Source of the DNA: Cyrtodaria siliqua
Lineage: Eukaryota > Mollusca > Bivalvia > Adapedonta > Hiatellidae
NCBI GenBank assembly: GCA_037043455.1
Contig: JAWPHD010005095.1
Span: 62,001-126,000, forward strand
DNA: 64,000 bases
Direction of reading: 5' to 3'
In this document: in pieces, positions 23,121-34,480 of the stretch
Layout: each line of letters opens with the position of its first letter
How positions within the stretch are numbered: the stretch's first letter is position 1
Made by a program: the position numbers and the translations under genes
Notes under the pieces: generated by a model
Seen by the model: only the letters and a program-made list of their open reading frames with translations
What the model was told of the DNA's origin: nothing
Database searches by the model: none

Positions 23121-23419
23121 GCATTGCAGATTTACTAAGTAATAATAACGATGCAATAACGAATTGTATTAAACAAATGGAAAACTGTGGTTGTAATGTT
23201 GTTGTTGTTTCTTGAATTTAGCCTTTGCTATTCACGTCTGGGCGCAGGATCCTGAACCAGGATTCGAAACCTTCGATGTCATCTTAATAGCCTAGGTAAC
23301 CACTGTTACAATACGAACATCATACTTCAGCTGATGTAGCAGGAGGATAGGTTAAGCTAAAGAATAAAACTACATTTTGATCCCATATGACTTAATGAAG
23401 TTTGTGAAGCACTCATCTT

Positions 23420-24830
23420 CTTATTAGATAATATTTTCGTCAGGTATGGTACCACCGTTTATAGACAAATTGTTGGTATCCCTATGGGTATGAACTGTGC
23501 ACCACTTGTCGCAGATTTGTTTTTATTTTGCTATGAAAGGGATTTCATGTTGAGTCTTTCACCAGATACCCAGGCAGATGTTATTGAAGCTTTTAATGAC
23601 ACCTCTCGGTATCTGGATGAATACTGAACATTGACAACCCTTTCTTTCCAACTATGGTTCATAATATTTATCCTAAAGAACTTTGGCTTAATAAAGAAAA
23701 TATATCTGGTAATAACGCTTCTTTTCTCGATTTAGATCTCTCGCTTGAAAATGGTAAAATAATTAGCACAATCTATGACAAGAGAGATGATTTTAATGTT
23801 GACATTGTTAATTATCCCCACTTGGATGGGGATGTTCCCCGAGCAACTTCTTATGGGGTGTATCTGTCTCGTAACTTATTCGTTTTTCTAGAGCTTGTAC
23901 TCGAGTTGAGGACTTTAATATTCGTAATCTTTGTATAACTAAAAAGTTACTCAGTCAGGGTTACCGTTACCATAAACTTCGTAAAACCTTTGCAAAATTT
24001 TATTATCGTAACCCTGATCTTCTTTCCAAATATAAATGTAATTTAAGGACTCTTCTGCGACAAGGACTATCACAACCTGACTTCTATGGTGATGTGATTT
24101 ACAAACTTCGTAAGATTCTTGGTCATGATCACTTTCATACTATCTTTGTTAAACTTGTTAAAAAGTTTATCAAAAGAGGTTATGACCCTATCATTTTGCA
24201 ACGTACTGCATGCTTGGTGGTGGACCCTTTTACAGTTCGCCACTATGCTTTCCTCTTTAATTGTACGATGACCGGACAGGCTGTGTACCCTATGATGACG
24301 CCTACCTAAAGCCCATTGGGACGGTGGCGTTTGATGTTTGTCCATGATCTTTCCTGTCGTGCCCTTAATGGTGTATTCTCTTACTGCTCTGGCTTCTGCC
24401 AAGTCATTGAGTACCTTCATTGTGGCTTTCTAGGCTATTGTTTTTTTGTATTATATTTACACGAGCATATTTGTGTTTTACTTATATTGCCTATTGATGC
24501 TGCCTTGTTGGTTAGAGATTAGATCATGGCGGGGATTTCTTTATTTACACTGTCCTGTTTTAATGGGATGACAGTAGGGTAAGTGTGAGGTTTGGTGCAC
24601 CCTAGAACCGGTTTAAACCCCCAGTGGCCTACTTTGCCACTGACCGTTCCAAGGCGGAAGCCCTATTGTCAACCCTTTTGTGTTTGTGATGTCATTTGCT
24701 TTTATTATTACTTTTGCCTTCTTGTTTGTCTGTTTGCATGTTTGTTTCTGTGTTTTGTGGTTGACTGTCCTCCTTGAATGCTACTTTCCCTGTCCGATCT
24801 TTTTATATTTCTTTGCCAAAAGCAAGCATA
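23420..24830 (+). mobile_element. Penelope-like reverse transcriptase copy, broken
   Basis: The pieces of a reverse transcriptase, in order, are VYRQIVGIPMGMNCAPLVAD, FLFCYERDF, TSRYLDEY followed by a stop, FLDLDLSLENG, YDKRDDFNVDIVNYPHLDG, YRYHKLRKTFAKFYYR, RQGLSQPDFYGDVIYKLRK, QRTACLVVDPFTV and FLFNCTMTG. A non-coding tail to about 24815 follows. The catalytic box normally carrying two aspartates (YLDD) reads YLDE and is followed by a stop codon. At least two frameshifts occur. I assign it to the Penelope-like group from memory of the family, without a search. 23120-23420 is unassigned. Confidence 0.75.
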
Positions 24831-25221
24831 AAGAGACTACACCACTAAGGGTGCAATAAACCACAAATGGATACAAACATGAAACGGATCTTTCTTTTCA
24901 GGATTTAGGCAGAGGTCTTTATTGGTCCCTAATCTAGTAGCACATTTGCCAATATATCCACATTTAAGCATGCAGTGCTTTACAAAAACGAACTTGCTCA
25001 AGAATCCACGTCTAAACATGCAGTGCGTTGCAAATCATTGGGTCCGTACCTCTTTTCTTACAGTTTTTTGTTTTATATACAAATTTAAAATGTTGAATGA
25101 ACGTGATTATGACCAATCTTAAGAAGTTGTTATTACGTCACCAAAAAAGTCAGGTTTTTAAAGTCATGTTCAGGCTACAAATGTTAAATGTATTCTCAAC
25201 TCAATAAAACCGAGTCTTCTT
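24825..25221 (+). repeat. Dispersed repeat family D
   Basis: This matches 43415-43805 in the same orientation, sharing ACCACTAAGGGTGCAA, AAGCATGCAGTGCTTTAC and AAGAAGTTGTTATTACGTCA. By eye it is about 90% identical. It contains two internal GCATGCAGTGC(T/G)TT motifs about 60 bp apart. It has no coding domain. Confidence 0.7.
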
Positions 25222-25249
25222 ATGGAACGCCATGACTGTCTTATGATGT

Positions 25250-25720
25250 TGCCGATTAATATATTCAGTGCATTCCCCTTTCTTTGTGGTAGATATTTCA
25301 TGATATGCAGTGCATATTTAATTATATGTGGTAAATAAATATTTATATGTGGTAGAAATGTATTTATATGCAGTAGATTAATCACTATATGCGATAGATA
25401 AGTCATTGTATGTAGTAGATAAACCATTATATGCAGTCCAGTTATCATTATATGTAGTGCATTTATTATTATATGCAGTAGTTTATCTAATATATGAGAT
25501 CATTTGAACATTATATGAAGTAGGTTTGTATTTATATGCAGTGCTTCTGTTGACTTTATATGTGGTACATATTCTAATATACGTGGTGGATACGTATTTA
25601 TATTCAGTGGTTTCAATTGCATTATATTCGATACAAACGGCTTTATATGTGGTACATTACTTATGATATACAGTGCCTTTTCTATTATATGCTGTGTTTT
25701 TATCATTATGATAATGAGAT
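25250..25720. repeat. Degenerate minisatellite, unit ~25-30 bp
   Basis: About sixteen imperfect units of the type TTATATGYAGTAGATWAATC follow one another. The unit length is close to a codon multiple on the minus strand, which creates long open frames rich in LHI/PHI repeats (25170-25448 and 25500-25706). I take these as shadows of the repeat. 25720-26030 is unassigned. Confidence 0.8.
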
Positions 25721-26029
25721 CAATCGGAACACTCGTTTTTTAAGATGTTGCGATTTTATCGGAAATCTAACATGGAGTGTGATTTTAACGGCGCCGTCTA
25801 GTCTAATTTGCCATGCCGTCTGAAAACTAAAATATGCACGGGAAAAAAATGATCTACGGACCCTAGACCAAACAAAAAAGGTCAATGCACATTATCAATA
25901 ATGTTAACACAATTTAATTAGGAAATGGTAGATCCCCAAATCCTGATTTCAGGATTAATCCTGAATTTGATCAACCCTGCAATAAATTCTCTGTAGGCGG
26001 TTCAATAACTGGTATTTTAAATGTAATGT

Positions 26030-26310
26030 CTCTCCCTTTCATTCTGCAATGTGTCACCCTTCCCCCTCCGTAATGTGTCACCCTTCCTCTGTAATGTATC
26101 GCCCTTCCACTCTGTAATGTGTCACCCTTTCTATATGTAATGTGTCACCCTTCCCGTCTGTAATATGTCACCCTTCCTCTGTAATGTGTCACCCTTCCTC
26201 TGTAATGTGTCACCATTTCCCTTTAATATGTGTCACCCTTCCACTCTGTTATGTGTCACCCTTTCTCTCTGTAAGGAGTCACCCTCCCCTCTGTAAAGTG
26301 TCAAATTTTT
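26030..26310 (+). repeat. Minisatellite, unit ~20-25 bp
   Basis: About a dozen imperfect units of the type CTGTAATGTGTCACCCTTCC follow one another with small length differences. No coding role is apparent. 26310-26520 is unassigned. Confidence 0.9.
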
Positions 26311-26524
26311 GAATTGCAAATCGAAAATCTGCTAAGGTCTATGCGGAAATAAAGAGGTCTTAGCTGTATGCAAGTTAATACCGGTATTTTAAGATCTTTT
26401 ATTCAAAGTAAAATTACATCAAATCTATGTTTTATTGCCGGAACTCGGGAGCACTGATTCGTATACTCCAGTTCAATCTAGTGAGGATGATGTTGTTTAC
26501 ATGCAAATAACACACACATTGCAA

Positions 26525-27060
26525 TACTGCTTATAGACACATTGTTGGTAACCCTATGGGTACTAAGTATGCACCTCTTATCGCATATTTGTTTTTGTTT
26601 TTGTATAGCTATGAAAGAGTTTTATGTTGAGCCTTTCACCAGACATGTATCATCGAGGCCTTTTATACCACCTATCTGTATATGGACGATATATTGAACA
26701 TTGACAACCCTTTATTTTCTAATACAAATTAAGAGAGGACGGCAATACCAATAATAGTTTATTCTCTTATTGTACTGGCTTCTGACATTGAGTACTGCCT
26801 TCGTGGCTTGCCATGCATTTGTTGGTTTTATACTCATATATACATGATCATATTTGTGTTGTAATTGTATTGCCTATTATGCTGTCTAGATGGTAAGAGG
26901 ATAGAGCCCGGCGTGGATTTCTTTATTTACACTATCCAGTAAGTGGCGACAATAGGGTTAAGAGTGAGTTTTGGTGCAATCTAGGACCTGGTTTATACCC
27001 CCAGCGACATGTTTGCCAATAATCGTTGCAAAGTGGTAGCTCTATTAACAATCCTTTTAT
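26525..27060 (+). mobile_element. Penelope-like element fragment
   Basis: A short reverse transcriptase piece reads RHIVGNPMGTKYAPLIAYLF. About 100 bp later YLYMDDILNIDN keeps a YMDD catalytic box. It then jumps to a diverged tail (CTTATTGTACTGGCTTCTG, ATTTACACTATCC). Most of the coding region is deleted. 27060-27550 is unassigned. Confidence 0.6.
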
Positions 27061-27554
27061 GCTATTGATGCCATTTACCTTTCCTTTTATTCTTATATGG
27101 TTTTCATAATTGCACATGGTGAGATAGCAATTAACCGTTTCTTTGAGTTTTGACTTTGATAACGCAATGTTATAATTACACATTGAAGCAGTGTATAGTG
27201 TATTTGTGTTGTAAAGCACGTTAACGCACACGCATCCCTTACATGTGAATAATTGTATTTATGTGCTAATGTGTACTTCTAGCATGTCTTGCTACAAAGG
27301 CGAATAGGTTATCGCTATGTAACGCATGTCAAGGATTTGACCAGAACGAAGCGAGGTCGTCCACCTTGATTAAATGTTTGGTAGGAAGAACTGATGGTAA
27401 CAATTGGGAAGAGAGTGTGTGGTAAGAATAATCGGTCGTGGCATGTTTACGTCTTCATGACAATTTTTTTCTCAATAGTGTTTTAACACACGTGACTTGA
27501 TCTGTTATTATGTTAAACTTGGTTCCCAGTTCGTTCCTACCCAGATATAATGTT

Positions 27555-27850
27555 ATTTTCTCTTGGCAGCTATTTTACGCTTGCGTAAAATCTTGCTTGT
27601 TGATACGTGTAATGTTTGTTTGTTTCTATGCGTGCTTTTTGTTGACTGTGGTCCTCGAATGGTACAGTTACTGTTTGTCTTTCATATAGAGGTTGTTCGT
27701 TATTTGGATATCCATATATACATGATAATCTCTGTGTTATACTTATACTGCCTTTTAATGTTCCTTTTTTTGTTAAATGATATAGCATGGCGGGGATGTC
27801 TTTACTTACGCTGTCCCCATTTATTGGGGTGGCAGTAGGGTAAGTGTGAT
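27555..27850 (+). mobile_element. Penelope-like tail-related fragment
   Basis: This resembles the tail block at 24330-24600, with GTGTTATACTTATACTGCC, AGCATGGCGGGGATGTCTTT and TGGCAGTAGGGTAAGTGTG. The order of its parts differs: the TGTTTGTTTCTATGCGTG and GACTGT piece comes first. This suggests a rearranged or permuted copy. Confidence 0.5.
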
Positions 27851-27894
27851 GTTGACCGATGGATGGCAGTAGCCTTTTAAGAATTTATTGAGTT

Positions 27895-28145
27895 TGTTTG
27901 GTGCTGTGTGGTGGCCGTAAAAATTTAACCTGACTTCAAATCAGTAGTGTTATTACTTACAGATCTTTTGGTATAATCAAGCCCAGTCTTTGTGGCGTTA
28001 AAGTAGACTATCGTTTAAACCGGTGCTAGGAGGCGTGAGGGGTGTTGCACACCACATTACCTCCCACGAAAAGACCGAATCTGCTACTTGTATCTCTTGT
28101 TTGTGTTTGTTTTCTTCCAAAGGGTCCCCTTTTCAGTACTTAGAA
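27895..28145 (+). repeat. Dispersed repeat family C, long copy
   Basis: Contains GTGCTGTGTGGTGGCCGTAA, CAAATCAGTAGTGTTATTAC, CAGTCTTTGTGGCGTTAAAG, ACCGGTGCTAGGAGGCGTGA and TTCCAAAGGGTCCCC. The same parts occur inside the 2205-bp unit in a permuted order. 28145-28690 has no recognised feature. Confidence 0.6.
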
Positions 28146-28689
28146 CCTGAAGTAAATCCACAGCTGCCTTTTTACCAATGTCCGTTCCAGGTCTGTTGGC
28201 AACCATTTTTTGTTGCGGTGTCGCATCCTTTGTTTCTACTAATCCGTGTTATAATGGTCTGTTTTGTATGCGTGTATTTTAATGGCTGTGTTCTTAGAAT
28301 GCTATATTCTCTGTTCGACTTTTACATACACGTGTATTGAATTACGCAATTGTATGCCTCTGCTTGCATACTCTTTTGTTTTAGATACAAGATACTATGT
28401 TATGATAGCTGTTTATGTATATCAACGTGTTAAAATAATCGCTTGTCTTATGGTGGCTAATATGTTTTGAATTTGTCTTCTTCTTTTCTTTTTGAGTTTA
28501 GAGAACGATTGCATTAAGGTGATCAAAACATACTCAAAATAAATGAATAACGCAATAACATTAATAAAACTCAAATTAGCATAATGTAAAGTGATGTAAA
28601 TAAAAAGTGTCTTCAAAGAAACACGATGTAAATGCATTATTGTTTGGGGCGCATGTTTCAGCCAAAGGTTTTTCGGCAATAGCATGATC

Positions 28690-30822
28690 AATTTTATATG
28701 TATATGTTTTATTCAAATTCCAATAGGCCTTAAGGCCTGTGAGGATACAAATAGTTAACACAATACAATGACAGGTAATACGAATACATAAACAAATGTA
28801 CATATGGAGAAGATGGTATAAATATTTTAATATCATTAAATCATCTATTTTATACACACAGTCTTTCACTATGTAATACAAAATATGAATAAGCTCATGT
28901 GAGATTAAAATTCACATTCAATGGACATTGCATCTTTGTAAATATTTGTATTTTATTTTATTTTACATTTCTATTTTACGTATTATGAATATTGTTTTAT
29001 ATATTGTTCATACACATGACTATAAACATATAAAGACATGTATTTAAATGCAATATGTAACTATCATGTTTTCAGTTTATTTATATATATTTATATATAT
29101 TATCTGATAAAGATTTCAAGCACTAAACAAACAAATAATACATAAATCATCATGACGATTACAACAAAATACATGTGGCGTTGCACAATATATCATCTAG
29201 GATATTAATTCAAGTGAATCTATTTCATTGCAGATATCATAGCACAATAAAACATAACCAAAAGTTTTTGCATATACAATGCAACTGAGTATGTATTGTG
29301 TATTGTTTATTATGAAACACAAAGCAAAACCAAACTTTAAGACAATGCATAGATAATGCAGATGTGTATATACAATAATTACATATATCAAAAAATAAAA
29401 AAAGGCGGTACAACATGATATTTCCCTTTACTTACACACAATTTAAAACTTTTGGAATGATCAGTTATTGGAAAATAATATCGTTTCGGATTGCAAATGC
29501 TTTGTATACAAATACACTAAGTTTTTTTCAATTTGTTTTTATTTTCGCAGTTTATTAGCTCTAAAAATGTCATCATGCTGGGCCTATTTCCAACTCCCTG
29601 ATATAGCCATGCATCAAACAATCCAAGATTTCCCAATAATGTCTTTAGCAATGTAACCCAATTCGTTTTATTTGGCATTACCTCGGCATCAGTTCTAAGC
29701 ATGCTGTATACATATTTAATAATTTTATTTTCATTCGAGTAAATGATTTTTAACCAGTATTTTATTATTAATACATATCTATGTGTAATCAATGCTGTTC
29801 TCCCTAACTCCCCGCAGATAAAATCATTTTGAGCAGATCGCTTTACATGCAAAATGCTTTTGCAATATTGCGTATGTACTCTTTCAACACAAAGTCCTGT
29901 AGAAAAACCCCACACTTCCGCGCCGTAATTCAAAATAGGTTTTATAAGTTTATCAAATAAATCTAATTTATGTTTTACTGATATGTCAGTAAATTTATAA
30001 ATTGAATTGAATTGGAGTTTTAAGGCGCACCAACACATGAAAAGGTTATATGGCGCCTAAAAGGCATGAACATGCCAGGCTCATATTCCATGTACATCGA
30101 GATAACATATGGAAAATGGGCCTAGAACCTTCTCACCCTGAACTGCAGAGTTGCTGCAAATTCTATCGTAGAAACTCCATTTACGCTGGAGCCACGTTAT
30201 TGTTTTTCTGCCACTGCTCTTTTGATGCGAGCGAGATAGCACCTGAAACAATGCAGGGATCATGATGAAGACCTTTAATGAACATGAACAAAAAATGATA
30301 AAATGAACATGAATTTGGGGGATTCTACCCCTCTGCCTATCCCTCCAAAGGGATCTGCAGTGGCCCTTTTCTTTGCCCCGTGACCAAACGGGGCCCCCGA
30401 GAACCACACGGGGCTAAATTTATAAAGGTATCTGTTTAACATAAACACTGCTTTCCGCGCTTGACCCGCCAACATGTTCTGTGTTTCATTAAACGAACCA
30501 CCTTGAGTGAACACAATGCCAAGATACGTAAAAGCGTTTACTATATCTATATTCATATCATTATAAATAAATGTCATATTTCTTGGCAATAAACCTGCTT
30601 TTCTGAAAACCATAACTTTAGTTTTGGCCGTATTAACGATCAACTTCCATCTGGAGCAATAATTTGATAAAATATCAAAGCCTTTTTGTAGACCTTCGGC
30701 ACTTTCCGAAAATATTACAATATCATCAGCATATAACAGAATAAACAATTTAATCATATCGACCTCAATGCCTCCATACCCGTTTAGTATAAACTCATCT
30801 TCAATGTCATTCAATATAAATT
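28690..30822 (-). mobile_element. 5'-truncated non-LTR retrotransposon
   Basis: On the minus strand the coding part begins mid reverse transcriptase (NDIEDEFILNGYGG) and has an intact catalytic box (LLYADDIVIFSESAEGLQ). It continues with WKLIVNTAKTKVMVFRKAG, FTYLGIVFTQGGSF and a C-terminal region (KLIKPILNYGAEVWGFS, then KSILHVKRSAQNDF) to a stop at 29517. A 413-bp insertion at 30002-30414 splits the frame between LNRYLYKF and TDISVKHKL. Apart from that insertion the frame is open, so the copy is fairly young. AT-rich 3' sequence follows to about 28690, where AATAAA lies near the end. The 5' truncation is typical of the class. Confidence 0.8.
30002..30414 (-). mobile_element. Short retroposon inserted in the non-LTR element
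   Basis: The 413-bp insert is flanked by perfect 12-bp copies of TAAATTTATAAA (29990-30001 and 30415-30426). It ends on the minus strand in AATTC repeats, as SINEs and other target-primed retroposons do. The head (GCCCCGTGTGGTTCTCGGGG) is not obviously tRNA-like. Near the tail is TTGGTGCGCCTTAAAACTCC. Its open frames are not genes. Confidence 0.8.
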
Positions 30823-30829
30823 ATAAATA

Positions 30830-31365
30830 CGACCATATATAATATATCATTAGAACAACTGGAATCTTTAATGGTAAATAAAAATACCTTATTTTTTACA
30901 ATCGGTTGAGAAATAAATATTTTACAGCCAAAATGCTTTTTTGATGGGTCTTTTTCGATGTAAATTCTTTGTTGCTGGGGCAGCAAAAAATTATGAAATC
31001 CCAAATTACTTCAGTTTGCCCTAATATTATGTTATAAAAATATCAGAGTGTCTTAATTTACATTTATCCAACACATTATATTCATTTTTGGATAAAATGT
31101 CCATATAAAAATAGTTTTCAAATGTTTGATGCAGCAGATTTTGCATTGAAAATGCCCTATCAAAAACAATTTTCGCATTTGGAATTTAAATTTCTGAACC
31201 GATTTCGAAAAGTTTTTACCACTAAAAATGTCTGTTTCACTGATATACATATTATTTATGTCCTATTTAAATTTTGTCTTAAAGGTTCAAAAAACCTTTG
31301 GCTGAAACAAGCGCTAAAAATAATAATATGGTTTCCTCTTGTTGGTGCGACGATCGAACCTCAAG
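30830..31365. other. Unassigned sequence 3' of the VWA gene
   Basis: AT-rich sequence without a recognised exon. A short stretch near 31290 (AACCTTTGGCTGAAACA) recurs inverted near 28655, so a small repeat may be involved. Confidence 0.4.
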
Positions 31366-31368
31366 TGT

Positions 31369-31411
31369 TTTAATCAAACTCACAAACGTCATATTCAAGG
31401 ACGCCCACCAA
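31369..31411 (-). repeat. Partial copy of the VWA exon end
   Basis: About 43 bp repeat the last coding bases and stop region of the exon that ends at 31491 (GTTTTAATCAAACTCACAAA, then CGTCATATTC). It lies about 120 bp further 3' and is diverged. It is likely a remnant of a local tandem duplication. Confidence 0.6.
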
Positions 31412-31490
31412 GCAAACCATTACTATTAATGTAACAAAATAAAAACAAGAGGCCCTCGAAGGCGGTATGATACGCTCTACCTCATTTGTT

Positions 31491-32089
31491 TTAATCAAAC
31501 TCACAAACATCATATTCCAGTGCGCCTACCAAGGAATACAAAACCGTAAGGTCTGTATACATATCCTCGCCAACAACATACACAAATGCTGGATCTGACG
31601 CTATCTCTAATAGGGATGTTATATTTGCGTCTCTACCGATAGCAACAGTTACCATCGTGACTCCGCTCTCTTTTAGTTGTTTTGCTTCTTCTATGACTGC
31701 ATCTGTGTCATCGAATTTTCCGTTGCTGAAAATAATTGCCATCTTCCTTGCGTTTGGACGTCTGCCCTTCGTAGATGAGAACACATGCTGGTACAAATAA
31801 TTTAGTGCTTTAGTGGCATTTGCAGAGCCATCAATTCGCTCTAAACGGGAAACTTTTGTAATTTGTTCACTGACTTCAGCATACGTTGTATAATCATCAA
31901 AATCAAATTCTTCGGAAATCGTTTTTCCAAATCTTGTATAACTAACATGCACACCATCTTGGCTGATAGGTATGGCCTTTAACAGTATTTTTAGTGCATT
32001 TAACTGTTTGTAAAACAGATTCGATTGTTGGTCTAAATCCTTCGAAGCATCCATTAATATGGCAATGTCGGACGTGTTTCTGAAACAGT
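31491..32089 (-). CDS. VWA domain, terminal exon with stop codon
   Basis: The exon starts after a TTTTCACAG acceptor in phase 1 and encodes a whole von Willebrand factor A domain: SDIAILMDASKDLDQQ, then VHVSYTRFG, DGSANATKALNYL, KMAIIFSNGKFDD, VTMVTVAIGRDANI and FVYVVGEDM, followed by CEFD and a TAA stop. VWA domains bind ligands through a metal site (MIDAS). Here the D-x-S-x-S loop reads DASKD and the later aspartate position reads SNG, so metal binding may be altered or lost. The exon directly follows another VWA exon (32329-32898), so the protein ends in tandem VWA domains. A near-identical end of a paralogue is at 63753-64000. Confidence 0.9.
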
Positions 32090-32328
32090 CTGTGAAAACA
32101 AAAATCATTAAACACATACACACATTCTTGATTTTCAAAAATGCACAAAAGGTAATGTTCTTTGAGAAAAAATAGAAAATTATTTTTCCAGATCGTCTAA
32201 ATTATTCATTAGCCTTACGATGTAAATATCGAAGAAAAAAAAAATGAGTCTTCGAGTGTTAATACTCATCTAGTTAGATTATTCATTAGTCAAGAAGACA
32301 AAATAGGAGTGAAACATGAAATAAATAC

Positions 32329-32898
32329 CTGGACAAGTAGCCATGACGTGAGATTTAAGAATGGTATTCAGAGCATCTTTGTTTGTGGCAGGAAACACCT
32401 TGCTAGAGTCGCTGGCAATATTTATCAGCTCTTCATGTGCGACTTGGTCCCCAGTGGCTACGGCAATAACATGTGCCCCGTCGAGTTTTAACTGAGTAGC
32501 CTGATATACCGTGTCTTCTATGTTGGAAGAAAGACCGTTCGTCAGAACGATTACGTAATGGTAGACCAACCTCGCTCCTTTGTCTGGAGATAAAACATCT
32601 TTTCGTACAACTTCAAGGGCTTTACCCGTATGCGATGGCCCTTCTATATGTATGATATTGTCAACTACATGGAGTAATGCGTCGTGTGTGGTATACGAGT
32701 TTAAATATGAATGAACTGTGGCGTCCAAGGAGTATGTTACCACGCTAAATTGAAAGTCATCAACGCCAATAGGGAAGCTGATAATGAACTCTTTGATATA
32801 GTCTTTCTGTCTCTGAAACACAGTTGCACTTTGACTCAGAGAAGAATCCAGGACGAAAACAACATCTGCTCCGGCAGGGTGATGTGGTACGCACATAT
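32329..32898 (-). CDS. VWA domain exon (570 bp, phase 1-1)
   Basis: The exon has a GATTGTAG acceptor and a GTATTTATT donor, both phase 1. It encodes one VWA domain of 190 residues: GADVVFVLDSSLSQSATVFQ, then FQFSVVTYS, HTGKALEVV, YVIVLTNGLSSN and VIAVATGDQ. The metal site D-x-S-x-S is intact (DSSLS) and the conserved threonine is present in HTGKAL. The third motif is TNG instead of TDG. The region preceding the domain (CVPHH) carries a cysteine that could link to the next module. It is followed on the same strand by the terminal VWA exon. Upstream on the strand come EGF exons, so an EGF-VWA-VWA order is likely but unproven. Confidence 0.9.
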
Positions 32899-33044
32899 CT
32901 ACAATCAAGAACAAATCTCGTATAAATGAAAACATTTTTATTTACTTTTAATTTCTAGAATCACTCAATATAATCTATTATGATCTTTGTGTTTGGGTTT
33001 TATTAGATACTTAAGCCAAATAAGACTTGAATTGTACTGCTCAC

Positions 33045-34480
33045 GGACAAGTCGAATCGGAAATGTTGCATTCAAGGACAACAGTCAACCAATATCATGC
33101 ACGTAAACAAACAATAATTACACAGATGAATGAAAGGCAAGATATAGATATGACATCACAAACATAAAAGGGTTGAGAGTAGAGTTACCGCATTGGAATG
33201 GTCAGTGGCAAAAAACGCCGCTGGGCTTTAAACCAGGTTCTCGGGTACACCAAACTTCACTCTTACTCTATAGTCATCCCATAAAACGGGACTGTGTAAA
33301 TTAAGATATCCCCACCAGGTTATATTCTCTAACAAATAAGGCAGCATTAATAGGCAATATAAGTATAACACATAAACGAACATGTATATATATGAATATA
33401 CAACAAAAGCTTAGAAAGCCACAGAGCAAGTACTCAGTGACGCGGCAGAAGTCAGAGCAACAAGAAAACAAACCGTTAATGGTATGACAAGACTTAAGAC
33501 AACCATCAAACGCCAAACCATACAGTCCTTAGTGGAATTTGCAAAATGAGGGGTGATAACCTCTTTTGATAAACTGTTTAATCCGTTTAATAAAATGTAT
33601 GCAAGTTATTAAGACCAAGGACCTTACAATGTTTGTGGTAATCCTTGTCGCAGACGAGTTCTTAAATTACTTTTATATTTTATAAGTAGATCAGGGACAC
33701 GTTAATACAATTTGCAAAGATGTTCTATGTTTATGATAACGGTAGCAATGCTAGACTAGCTTCTTAGTTATACAAATATTACAAATATTAAAGTCCTCAA
33801 TACGACTAATAGCTCTAGAAAAACGAATGAGTTGGGAAACATAGACACCATAAGAAGTAGATCGGGGATCATTCCCATCTACGTGGGGATAATTGACAAT
33901 TTCAAAATTAAAATCATCTCCCATGCCAAAGATTTTACTAATTATTTCATCATTTTCAACAGAGAGATATAAAGCAAGAAAAGAAGCTACAGTATCAAAA
34001 ATGTCAGCTTTGCTGAGTTAAAATTCTTTAGGGTAGATAGTATTAACCATAGTAGAAAAGAAAGGATTGTCACTGTTCAATATGTAATCCAGAAACCGAG
34101 AGGTGTCCAGAAACCGAGAGGTGTTATTAAAGGATTCAGCTACATCTGCCTGAGAATCTGATGAAAGACACAAGATGAAATCTCCATAGGGATACCAACA
34201 CTTATCTATAAACGGTAGTTCCGTACGTGGTAAAAAATAGTGTCTTATAGGAAAATAAGTGCTTCATAAACTTCTAGGCAAGTCCACATAGTGTAATTGT
34301 CTAAACTGCCGTTAGTAAAACAAATCGCTTTAACATTGTTAATGACCAAACATGCAGTTGTTTCTCTAGAGAAAGGTTTTTGAATGAGAGCAATACGTTT
34401 GTCTTTGCAAAGGTGATATGGTAACGTTGTATATAGTGTTGAACAGTCATACCTCCTTATAAACTGAACCAAATAGCTAA
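33045..34480 (-). mobile_element. Penelope-like element copy, broken
   Basis: On the minus strand the pieces run YDCSTLYTTLPYHLCKDKR, then VYEALIFL, GIPMG, SRFLDYIL, IVNYPHVDGN, TSYGVYVSQLIR, and a tail with TINGLFSCCSDFCRV ending near 33050. The stretch between GIPMG and the DF motif (the MNCAPLVADLF part) is deleted. A TSRFLD segment is duplicated. In-frame stops occur. It is a dead copy lying between the VWA and EGF exons, so it is probably intronic. Confidence 0.75.

Larger units (their letters stand above)
3258..23150 (+). repeat. Left arm of a large direct segmental duplication
   Basis: The order of landmarks matches 46880-60607 in the same orientation: lectin exon, repeat E, TATA promoter and peptide, Penelope-like N-terminal remnant, 2205-bp unit, non-LTR element, Penelope-like remnant, MITE, then the G-rich tail. 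Aligned stretches look roughly 93-96% identical by eye. The left arm is longer, mainly because of two extra 2205-bp units, two Penelope-like tail insertions and an extra 400 bp at 15088-15487. The start is near GGTTGTCGCTAAACGTCA. Confidence 0.9.

Noticed and set aside
25170..25706. Minus-strand frames rich in LHI/PHI
   Set aside because: Shadow of the degenerate minisatellite.
25250..26310. Regularly spaced short repeats resembling a CRISPR array
   Set aside because: Units are contiguous and degenerate, with no unique spacers, in a plainly animal context.
30081..30407. 108-codon minus-strand frame
   Set aside because: It lies inside the 413-bp retroposon insertion and has no domain.
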